A DNA stretch of 64,000 nucleotides from Actibacterium sp. 188UL27-1 (GTDB taxonomy: Bacteria; Pseudomonadota; Alphaproteobacteria; Rhodobacterales; Rhodobacteraceae): positions 1 through 64,000 of the forward strand of contig NZ_JAFEUL010000009.1 of NCBI RefSeq assembly GCF_016901225.1. Reading direction: 5' to 3'. Below are positions 41,940 through 49,160 of this stretch, one piece after another. The notes below the pieces were generated by a model, which saw only the letters and a list, made by a program, of their open reading frames with translations, had not been told where the DNA came from and ran no database searches. The first letter of the stretch is position 1. Every line of letters begins with the position of its first letter. Made by a program: the position numbers and the translations under genes.

Positions 41940-43646
41940 GTGCCGTACCGCGCCCCTGTATCCGAGTTTCGTTTCCTGTTTGACCATGTTGTGGGCCTGT
42001 CGCAAGTACATGCGACCCAATTGTTTTCAGACGTTTCGGATGATGTAACGGATGCGATCCTGACAGAGGCCGGCAAGCTGTGCGAAGACATTCTGGCCCC
42101 CTTGCAGCGTCCCGGCGATGTGCATCCAGCGCGGCTGGAAAATGGGGTGGTGCGAACGTCCCCCGGCTATGCGGCCGGCTACAAAGCCATTGCCGACGGC
42201 GGCTGGGTCGGTATTTCGGCCCGCCCCGACAATGGTGGAATGGGCCTGCCCATGACGGTTACAACGGCCGTGAACGAGATGATGAGCTCCGCCTGTCTGT
42301 CCTTGCAGCTCAACCCCCTGATGAGCCAAGGGCAGATAGAGGCTTTGGAAGCCCATGCCAGTGATGAACTGAAGGCGTTGTACCTGCCCCGACTGATCTC
42401 GGGCGAATGGACAGGGACCATGAACCTGACCGAACCACAGGCGGGCAGTGACGTCGGCGCCCTGCGCACCAAGGCCGAGCCGAAAGGTGACGGAACCTAC
42501 GCGATCAGCGGCCAAAAGATCTATATCTCGTGGGGGGACCACGATATGGCCGACAACATTTGCCATCTGGTGCTGGCTCGTTTGCCTGACGGCGTGCCGG
42601 GCACCAAGGGGATCAGCCTGTTTATGGTGCCCAAGAAGCTGCCGGACGAGAACGGCAGTCCAGGCATCGCCAACAGCCTGAAAGTGGTCAGCCTTGAGCA
42701 CAAGATGGGCCTTCATGGCTCGCCCACCGCCGTAATGCAATATGACGCGGCCACCGGTTGGCTCGTTGGTGAACCCCATGCCGGGATGGCCGCAATGTTC
42801 ACGATGATGAACAATGCGCGACTGGGTGTCGGTGTGCAGGGGATCGGTGTCGCAGAAGGGGCTTATCAGCACGCGCTGGCCTATGCCGCCGACCGCAAGC
42901 AAGGCAAGGCGAGCGGATCGGGCGCGATAATCGAACATGCCGATGTGCGCCGGATGTTGACCACCATGAAGGCGGAAACCTATGCCGCGCGTGCCATCGC
43001 GTTGACCAATGCTGTCGCCATAGACATGTCCCACGCAACGGGTCAGGCGGACTGGAAATCCCGGGCCGCCTTACTGACCCCGATCACCAAAGCCTACGGG
43101 ACCGAAGTCGGCATGGAAGTTGCCAATATGGGCATCCAGGTCCATGGCGGCATGGGTTTCGTTGAAGAAACCGGGGCCGCGCAATATGCTCGCGATGTTC
43201 GTGTGACGGCCATTTATGAGGGGACGAACGGAATCCAATCGATGGATCTGGTCGCCCGAAAGATGATGGATGGTGGAGAGGCCGCCTTTGCGCTGATCGG
43301 CGAGGTGCAGGATGCGGCCGAAGGGGCGCGGGCCAGGATGCCAGCCTTGGCCAAACCCGTGTGGCAAGCGGCAGAGAACCTACGGGAAACCACCGAATGG
43401 CTGGTCGCACAGGACATGCAGGACCGGTTTGCGGGCGCAGTGCCGTATCTTGATGCCTTTGCCCGTGTGCTGGGATCGCATTTTCACCTTCTTGCCGCTG
43501 GGACGGAAGCCGAAGGCGGGCCGCGCACGGCACTTGCCACTTTTTACATCAAGCGGCTGTTGCCCGAGCATAAGGGTTTGCTGGCCCATGTGCGCGAAGG
43601 GGCGGATGGCCTTTATGTGCTGTCGGCCGAAGATCTGGCCGCGTGA
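41940..43646 (+). CDS. Acyl-CoA dehydrogenase, DmdC-like (3-methylmercaptopropionyl-CoA dehydrogenase type)
   Basis: 568 residues from a GTG (41940-41942) with a near-perfect AAGGAGG six bases before it. It has the long DmdC-type core: GGWVGISARPDNGGMGLPMT, TMNLTEPQAGSDVGALRTKA, VSLEHKMGLHGSPTAVMQYD and YEGTNGIQSMDLVARKMM with the likely catalytic Glu, plus the C-terminal helical extension of about 130 residues. DmdC oxidises methylmercaptopropionyl-CoA in DMSP demethylation, but paralogues act on other acyl-CoAs, and no dmdA, dmdB or dmdD is nearby, so the substrate is open. The stop overlaps the next start (TGATG). Confidence 0.8.
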   Translation: MPYRAPVSEFRFLFDHVVGLSQVHATQLFSDVSDDVTDAILTEAGKLCEDILAPLQRPGDVHPARLENGVVRTSPGYAAGYKAIADGGWVGISARPDNGGMGLPMTVTTAVNEMMSSACLSLQLNPLMSQGQIEALEAHASDELKALYLPRLISGEWTGTMNLTEPQAGSDVGALRTKAEPKGDGTYAISGQKIYISWGDHDMADNICHLVLARLPDGVPGTKGISLFMVPKKLPDENGSPGIANSLKVVSLEHKMGLHGSPTAVMQYDAATGWLVGEPHAGMAAMFTMMNNARLGVGVQGIGVAEGAYQHALAYAADRKQGKASGSGAIIEHADVRRMLTTMKAETYAARAIALTNAVAIDMSHATGQADWKSRAALLTPITKAYGTEVGMEVANMGIQVHGGMGFVEETGAAQYARDVRVTAIYEGTNGIQSMDLVARKMMDGGEAAFALIGEVQDAAEGARARMPALAKPVWQAAENLRETTEWLVAQDMQDRFAGAVPYLDAFARVLGSHFHLLAAGTEAEGGPRTALATFYIKRLLPEHKGLLAHVREGADGLYVLSAEDLAA

Positions 43647-44686
43647 TGGATGGCACAGCGTCGACCCTGCGCTATCCATGGGAGACGCCGCCAGCAGAGG
43701 GGGAAGCGATGGCAATCGCGGACGGCATCTTGTGGATGCGCCTTCCCCTTCCAATGGCGCTGAACCACGTCAATATCTACGCGCTGGATGACGGCGATGG
43801 CTGGACCATCGTCGATACCGGCTTCAACTCGACCCGAACGCGGGCGTTATGGACTGATCTGATGGCCGGGCCATTGGGCGGCAAGCCGGTCCACCGGGTG
43901 ATCCTGACCCACCATCACCCCGACCATGTGGGCCTTGTCGGCTGGTTTCAGTCCAAACATGGGGCAGAATTGGTGACAACGCGCACGGCATGGCTCTTCG
44001 CCCGGATGCTGACGCTGGATGTGCAGGAAACGCCTACGGCAGAAAGCCTGAGCTTTTGGCGAAGTGCCGGGATGGCAGAGGAGCTATATGACCAGCGCGC
44101 CAGCGAACGCCCGTTCAATTTTGGCGATGTGGTCTGGCCGATGCCACTGGGTTTTACCCGGATCGCCGAAGGCGCCACGCTGCAAGCCGCCGGACGCACC
44201 TGGGACATCCGCATCGGCAATGGCCATGCCCCTGAACATGCGACGCTGTGGAGCCGGGATGGCGATCTTGTTTTGGGCGGCGACCAGCTTTTGCCGTCGA
44301 TCTCGCCCAATATCGGGGTTTATGCCACCGAGCCCGAGGCAGACCCGCTGAGCGATTGGTTGGAAGCCTGTGAGCGGCTGGCGACTTATGCCACGGATGC
44401 GCAACTGGTTTTGCCCGGTCACAAATTGCCCTTCACGGGCCTGCCGGCGCGGATGCGGCAATTGATCGACAACCACCATGGCGCACTGAAACGGCTGCTG
44501 AACCACCTCAAGACACCAAAAACGGCGCATGATTGCTTTTTGCCACTGTTCAAGCGCGAGATTACAGGCAGCGCCTATGGGTTGGCGCTGGTGGAATCTG
44601 TCGCCCACTTGAATCACCTGCACCGGTTGGGCAAGGTTCGTCGAACGCGCCGGGATGACGGCGCCTGGCTGTGGGAGGCGATCTGA
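43646..44686 (+). CDS. MBL-fold metallo-hydrolase
   Basis: 346 residues, cytoplasmic. The metal motif THHHPDHVGL is intact, followed by the later ligands in IGNGHAPEHATLW, LVLGGDQLLPS and LPGHKLPF. The N-terminal strand NIYALDDGDGWTIVDTGF is typical. Members with this layout act on thioesters or other esters. Translation is coupled to the acyl-CoA dehydrogenase by the TGATG overlap, so I infer a joint role in the same acyl-CoA pathway, perhaps thioester hydrolysis. Confidence 0.85.
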   Translation: MDGTASTLRYPWETPPAEGEAMAIADGILWMRLPLPMALNHVNIYALDDGDGWTIVDTGFNSTRTRALWTDLMAGPLGGKPVHRVILTHHHPDHVGLVGWFQSKHGAELVTTRTAWLFARMLTLDVQETPTAESLSFWRSAGMAEELYDQRASERPFNFGDVVWPMPLGFTRIAEGATLQAAGRTWDIRIGNGHAPEHATLWSRDGDLVLGGDQLLPSISPNIGVYATEPEADPLSDWLEACERLATYATDAQLVLPGHKLPFTGLPARMRQLIDNHHGALKRLLNHLKTPKTAHDCFLPLFKREITGSAYGLALVESVAHLNHLHRLGKVRRTRRDDGAWLWEAI

Positions 44687-44689
44687 GCC

Positions 44690-45157
44690 ATGCAGAACTC
44701 GATAGAGACCAGTGCCGAGATGGCGGAAGCAGAAGCGATGCCCAGCGCACATGTGGTTCATACCGACCCGGACGCGCCTGAAACGCCAGAGCAGAAACCT
44801 TTGCCAGACGGCATGATGAAGGAGGGAAAGAAACCCTCCAGCCCTGCCGCCTGGGCCTATCAGCGCTTGATCCTTTATGTGAAAAATTTCGAGGAAACGC
44901 TGGATGCTGATCACGAGGTCGCCATGGGATTTACCGGGGGTGATGTCGGTGTCATGCGGATCGAGGGGATCGGCTTTTTCGATCCCGATATCCTGACATT
45001 TTACGGCAGTGATACATCCGGCGCGCGGACCCAATTGATACAGCATGTCAGCCAGTTGAACGTCATGTTGCGCGCCCTGCCCAAAGAGGTCGACCAGCCC
45101 AAAGCCCGCCGTATCGGGTTCAGGCTGGCCGCCGAATTGGACGAAAGCACAAGCTGA
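44690..45157 (+). CDS. Conserved hypothetical protein (DUF6173-like)
   Basis: 155 residues. The first 45 are acidic and proline-rich with low complexity; the rest (PAAWAYQRLILYVKNFEETL, VAMGFTGGDVGVMRIEGIGF, FYGSDTSGARTQLIQHVSQL) looks like a compact domain that I associate tentatively with DUF6173 of alphaproteobacteria. It starts three bases after the MBL gene, so it belongs to that operon. Function unknown. Confidence 0.65.
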   Translation: MQNSIETSAEMAEAEAMPSAHVVHTDPDAPETPEQKPLPDGMMKEGKKPSSPAAWAYQRLILYVKNFEETLDADHEVAMGFTGGDVGVMRIEGIGFFDPDILTFYGSDTSGARTQLIQHVSQLNVMLRALPKEVDQPKARRIGFRLAAELDESTS

Positions 45158-45247
45158 CTGCGCGCTTTTGCACCCCGTCGCCCGCTTGAGCACCCAGGGC
45201 TCCATGCGCTAAGCACCACTGCGATATGTTTTATCAGGGATCCGACC

Positions 45248-45388
45248 ATGGCTGACGACAAACACGAAATTGGCTCGATGAATATCGAAGATCAGGAAAA
45301 AACATTTGCCACATTTGTGAAGATCACGGCGTACGGCGTGGTTGCAATTTTTCTGATTTTGATCCTCCTTTACGGGATCAACGGCTGA
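45248..45388 (+). CDS. aa3-type cytochrome c oxidase subunit IV
   Basis: A 46-residue protein, MADDKHEIGSMNIEDQEKTF then ATFVKITAYG and a single membrane helix (VVAIFLILILLY). The soluble MxIxDQEKTFxxFxK head followed by one helix is the signature of the small subunit IV of bacterial aa3-type oxidases. GGGA lies eight bases before the ATG. The main oxidase genes are not in this window, as is usual for this gene. Confidence 0.85.
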   Translation: MADDKHEIGSMNIEDQEKTFATFVKITAYGVVAIFLILILLYGING

Positions 45389-45428
45389 GGCCTGCCCAGG
45401 CCCGGCAGACAAGACTAAGGGGCAGACA

Positions 45429-46028
45429 GTGAAGCGATTTCTAGTGGCAGTGTTCTCACTGTTAGTGTTGGGTGCGTGTACGGCAGAGCCAACCTGGGCC
45501 CCCGAAGAACAGGTGCAGCGCGCGCTTTACAGCCATGCCGGGCCGTCAACGATCACCCTGTTCACGATGGTCAATAATCGCAGCGGATCGGGCGCCCATT
45601 CCGGCCTGATGGTGAATGGTGCGCATCGTGTGATATTCGACCCGGCCGGTACGTTTTATCACCCCACCATCCCGGAGCGAAACGACGTGCATTTCGGGAT
45701 CAAGCCGAATGTGCTGCGGTTTTACCTGGATTATCACGCGCGGGAGACGTTCCACGTGGTCGTCCAGGAAGTTGAGGTTCCCCTCGTAGTGGCGGACCGC
45801 GCCTTGCAACTGGTGCAGGAATATGGAGCGGTGCCCAAGGCGATGTGCACCGCTTCCATCACATCCATTCTGCGGCAATTGCCTGGGTTCGAAAGCACAC
45901 GGTCCACATGGTTTCCAGGCAATGCCATGAAACAATTCGCAAAAGTGCCTGGTGTGAAGACCCGTCAGATCTTCGACGACTCGCCCGACTTCAACAAGGA
46001 TTTGCCGGGTCAGACCAAACTGAACTGA
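45429..46028 (+). CDS. Predicted lipoprotein of unknown function
   Basis: 199 residues from a GTG start, with a lipobox LVLGAC (Cys17). The mature part contains NNRSGSGAHSGLMVNGAHRV, IFDPAGTFYHPTIPERNDV, a YLDYHARETFHV segment and AMCTASITSIL. The spacing of His and Cys (AHSGLM and AMCTAS) recalls permuted papain-like amidases, but this is only a suggestion. Anchored in the envelope. It is convergent with azlD. Confidence 0.7.
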   Translation: MKRFLVAVFSLLVLGACTAEPTWAPEEQVQRALYSHAGPSTITLFTMVNNRSGSGAHSGLMVNGAHRVIFDPAGTFYHPTIPERNDVHFGIKPNVLRFYLDYHARETFHVVVQEVEVPLVVADRALQLVQEYGAVPKAMCTASITSILRQLPGFESTRSTWFPGNAMKQFAKVPGVKTRQIFDDSPDFNKDLPGQTKLN

Positions 46029-46119
46029 CGCTCGCGGGATGGAGTTACTGTTTTTTCGGCGGCCAACAAACAGGTCCGGGATATGGTTGGAACCTGCGCG
46101 TCATGCGACCGAGCTGCGG

Positions 46120-46446
46120 TCAAAATACCGATAGTCCCACGAGCAAGGCGGCCGCACCGGCGGCAATGGCACCCAGCACATTTTTCGTCACATATCCGAC
46201 CAGGATCACAACGGCGGCCGCAATCAGCCGTGCCAGATCTGGCGTCCCACCGGTTGCAGGCGGCCACAATACCATGGGAGCGATCAGGGCGGGGATCACA
46301 GCCACGGGGGTGTAGCGTAGATATCGCAGCGCCCATTCCGGCAGTTTGCGATCACCGAACAGGCCCAGAAACGAAAACCGGATCGCGAATGTTCCGACCC
46401 CCAGGGCCGCGATGATGAACCAGATTGTGGCGTCGGACTGGTTCAT
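46120..46446 (-). CDS. azlD: AzlD-family branched-chain amino acid exporter subunit
   Basis: 108-residue membrane protein with about four helices. It begins MNQSDATIWFIIAALGVGTF and contains AIRFSFLGLFGDRKLPEWAL and RYTPVAVIPALIAPMVLWPP, typical of AzlD. Its start overlaps the azlC stop by four bases (ATGA). With AzlC it forms a two-part exporter of branched-chain amino acids or analogues such as azaleucine. Confidence 0.88.
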   Translation of the reverse strand: MNQSDATIWFIIAALGVGTFAIRFSFLGLFGDRKLPEWALRYLRYTPVAVIPALIAPMVLWPPATGGTPDLARLIAAAVVILVGYVTKNVLGAIAAGAAALLVGLSVF

Positions 46447-47138
46447 GAGAAATAACGGCGCTCAATCTCCGCCCCCGTGACCATGGCCGCAATCGCGGCG
46501 ATCAGCAGCCCGAAATTGTAAGGCAGGCCCGCGAAAGCCAGCGCCAAAACCACAGCCACCAAGGCAGCGGCGACATGGGCAACCGTTCGCAAGGCGGGTG
46601 CAACAAGGGCAAGAAAGGCAATGGGTATGGCAAAGTCGATCCCATATCCGTCCGGCACCGCTTGCCCCGCAAGTGCACCAATGAACGTGCAGATGTACCA
46701 AAACGGAACAATCAGCGCCACGACGCCAAAGAAATAGGCCACGCGCGCTGACACGGTCATCTCTGGCTCTTTCTCGAATTTCAGGATCGAGATCGTGTAA
46801 GACTGATCAACCAGCATGTAAGCCAGCAAAGGACGGGCCCAGACCGACGCCTGCCCCAAATACGGCTGGAGCGAGGCGGAATACATCGCCATCCGCAGAT
46901 TCACCGCGAGCGACGTCAGCAGAATGACAAACGTCGGTGCTTCATCCGCCAAAAGCTGCACCGCCGTGAACTGCGCCGCTCCGGCAATGACAAGCACCGA
47001 AAACCCCATCACTTGGGCGATGGACAACCCGGCCTCGCTCCCGACCGCACCAAACACCAAAGCGAAGGGCACAACGATCAGAACGAACGGGCCACCATCC
47101 AGAAAGCCGCGCCTGAATGCTGATTTGGGTGTGGTCAC
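46443..47138 (-). CDS. azlC: AzlC-family branched-chain amino acid exporter subunit
   Basis: 231-residue membrane protein with five to six helices. The N-terminal text FRRGFLDGGPFVLIVVPFAL and GFSVLVIAGAAQFTAVQLLA are the AzlC signature, then NLRMAMYSASLQPYLG and LAYMLVDQSYTISI. It is the larger partner of AzlD and is divergent from fdhD across a 62-base gap. No Lrp-type regulator gene is adjacent. Confidence 0.9.
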   Translation of the reverse strand: MTTPKSAFRRGFLDGGPFVLIVVPFALVFGAVGSEAGLSIAQVMGFSVLVIAGAAQFTAVQLLADEAPTFVILLTSLAVNLRMAMYSASLQPYLGQASVWARPLLAYMLVDQSYTISILKFEKEPEMTVSARVAYFFGVVALIVPFWYICTFIGALAGQAVPDGYGIDFAIPIAFLALVAPALRTVAHVAAALVAVVLALAFAGLPYNFGLLIAAIAAMVTGAEIERRYFS

Positions 47139-47200
47139 GGAAGAGGCCTCCGGGTAGGCTCGTACTCCGACGTGCTACGCCTTTGAAGGGGAAGATACAA

Positions 47201-48082
47201 TTGGCCCAAGCCCGCGATCTTTCTGGTTACATCATTGCCCCTGATTTACAGCAAGATGGGTTAACCCGCGGTTTGCGCGGGACAGATCAGGATGGGACAG
47301 AGGTCGATCTGAACGTGGTCGAGGAGCGCCCGCTTACCATCTACCTGAATCGTCAGGAAATTGTGACGGCCATGACCATCGGCGATCACCCGGAATACTT
47401 GGCGTTGGGTTTCCTGCGCAACCAGGGGATGCTGCGCGATGCCGATGACGTGACCCGCGTGGACTACGATGAGGAGGTCGAGACGGTCGTTGTTCGCACC
47501 GCGACCGAGACGGATTTCGAAGACAAGCTGGCGCGCAAAACTCGGACCTCCGGCTGCGCTGTGGGCACGGTCTTTGGTGACATGATGGCCGGGCTTGAGG
47601 GGCTGACACTGCCGCGGGCGCAGCTGCGAAGTTCTGACCTTTATGCCCTGGCGCATCACATCAATCGCACACCCAGCCTGTATCTGGAGGCCGGCGCGAT
47701 CCACGGCACCGTCCTGTGCCGGGGTGCGCAGCCACTGGTCTATATGGAAGATGTCGGGCGCCACAACGCTGTCGACAAGATCGCGGGTTGGATGCTGTCT
47801 GAACAGGTCAACGCGGAGGACAAGCTGCTTTACACAACCGGGCGGTTGACATCGGAAATGGTGATCAAAGCGGCCTTGATGGGGATACCGGTTCTGGCAT
47901 CGCGATCAGGCTTCACAGCCTGGGGAGTGGAGATCGCCCGCCAGGTCGGCTTGACCCTGATCGGACGGATGCGCGGGAAACGGTTTGTCTGCCTTTCGGG
48001 CGAAGACAGGTTGATCCGCGATGCAGATCTGTCCCTTGTGGAGGACGAAGATCGCGCCAGTCGCCGGAAAAGCGTGCGATGA
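47201..48082 (+). CDS. fdhD: Formate dehydrogenase accessory sulfurtransferase FdhD
   Basis: Transfers sulfur from IscS to the molybdenum cofactor of formate dehydrogenase. 293 residues from a TTG start at 47201; no ATG fits and no strong ribosome-binding site is seen. Motifs: VVEERPLTIYLNRQEIVTAM, HPEYLALGFLRNQGML, RTSGCAVGTVFGD, MEDVGRHNAVDKIAGWML and ALMGIPVLASRSGFTAWGVE. The usual CxxC is reduced to one Cys (GCAVG), as I recall for other alphaproteobacteria. It overlaps mobA by ATGA and opens a Mo-cofactor operon; no formate dehydrogenase gene is in view. Confidence 0.9.
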   Translation: MAQARDLSGYIIAPDLQQDGLTRGLRGTDQDGTEVDLNVVEERPLTIYLNRQEIVTAMTIGDHPEYLALGFLRNQGMLRDADDVTRVDYDEEVETVVVRTATETDFEDKLARKTRTSGCAVGTVFGDMMAGLEGLTLPRAQLRSSDLYALAHHINRTPSLYLEAGAIHGTVLCRGAQPLVYMEDVGRHNAVDKIAGWMLSEQVNAEDKLLYTTGRLTSEMVIKAALMGIPVLASRSGFTAWGVEIARQVGLTLIGRMRGKRFVCLSGEDRLIRDADLSLVEDEDRASRRKSVR

Positions 48083-48672
48083 CGGGCGCATTGGGCGTCA
48101 TCCTGGCCGGTGGACAGGCCACCCGCATGGGCGGAGGTGATAAAGGGCTGCTGATGCTCGACGGTCAGACAATGCTGACCCGCGTGATGGATCGTTTGGC
48201 CCCCCAAGTGGACCGTATGGTGCTGAATGCCAATGGGGAGGCCGGGCGATTTTCCGATTACAGCCTCCCCGTCATTCCGGATAGTATTGCCGGTTTTCCG
48301 GGCCCATTGGCGGGCGTTCTGGCCGGTATGGACCATGCCGCCGAAAACGGGATGGCGCAGATCCTGACCGTTGCCGCGGATACGCCGTTCTTTCCCATAG
48401 ATCTTTATGATCGTTTACATGCGGATGACGCGCCTATCCGTCTGGCTGCAACGCACGAACACGGCCGCACATATCGCCATCCAACCTTTGGCCTGTGGCC
48501 CGTCGCCTTGCGCCATGACCTGCGGGAGGCGCTGAATAATGGCTTGCGCAAGGTCGTTCTATGGACCGACCGACATGGCACCGGAGAGGTTTTGTTCGCC
48601 GCAGAGGCATTCTTTAACGTCAACACACCGGAGGATCTCACCGAGGCCCGTGCAAGGCTGGCCACGGCATGA
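48079..48672 (+). CDS. mobA: Molybdenum cofactor guanylyltransferase
   Basis: Joins GMP to molybdopterin to make the bis-MGD cofactor of DMSO-reductase-type enzymes such as formate dehydrogenase. 197 residues with the nucleotidyltransferase signature ILAGGQATRMGGGDKGLLML, FPGPLAGVLAGMDHA, TVAADTPFFP and a C-terminal FFNVNTPEDLTEA. It overlaps fdhD and mobB by four bases each. Confidence 0.95.
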   Translation: MTGALGVILAGGQATRMGGGDKGLLMLDGQTMLTRVMDRLAPQVDRMVLNANGEAGRFSDYSLPVIPDSIAGFPGPLAGVLAGMDHAAENGMAQILTVAADTPFFPIDLYDRLHADDAPIRLAATHEHGRTYRHPTFGLWPVALRHDLREALNNGLRKVVLWTDRHGTGEVLFAAEAFFNVNTPEDLTEARARLATA

Positions 48673-49160
48673 GGATTTACGGTGTCACTGGCTGGAAAAA
48701 CAACGGCAAGACCGGCCTGATGGAACGGCTCGTCGCCGAAATCACCGGGCGCGGTTTCAAAGTCTCAACCCTGAAACACGCCCATCACACCTTTGACGTC
48801 GACCATCCGGGCAAGGACAGCCACCGTCACCGGACCGCTGGCGCGACCGAGGTTTTGCTTGCGTCCGGCAATCGCTGGGCCTTGATGCATGAATTGCGCG
48901 AGGCCGAAGAACCACCGCTGGAAGAGTTGCTTGCCCGCCTCTCCCCCGTCGATCTTGTTCTGATCGAAGGTTACAAGACCGGCCCGCATCCAAAGGTCGA
49001 AGCGCATAGGGGCGAGACAGGCTCGGCCTTGATCGCACTAGGGGATCCGCTGATCCGTGCCGTGGCCAGCGACGTACCGGTGGACGCAACCGTTCCGGTT
49101 TTTGATCTCAATGACACCCGCGCCATCGCCGATTTCATTCTGTCCGAGGTTGGTTTGTGA
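48669..49160 (+). CDS. mobB: Molybdopterin-guanine dinucleotide biosynthesis protein B
   Basis: P-loop GTPase that helps MobA. The 163 residues begin MRIYGVTGWKNNGKTGLMER, where GWKNNGKT is the Walker A of the MobB family, followed by STLKHAHHTFDVDHPGKDSH, RHRTAGATEVLLAS and DLVLIEGYKTGPHPKVE. It overlaps mobA and moeA by four bases each, so all are made together. Confidence 0.95.
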   Translation: MRIYGVTGWKNNGKTGLMERLVAEITGRGFKVSTLKHAHHTFDVDHPGKDSHRHRTAGATEVLLASGNRWALMHELREAEEPPLEELLARLSPVDLVLIEGYKTGPHPKVEAHRGETGSALIALGDPLIRAVASDVPVDATVPVFDLNDTRAIADFILSEVGL

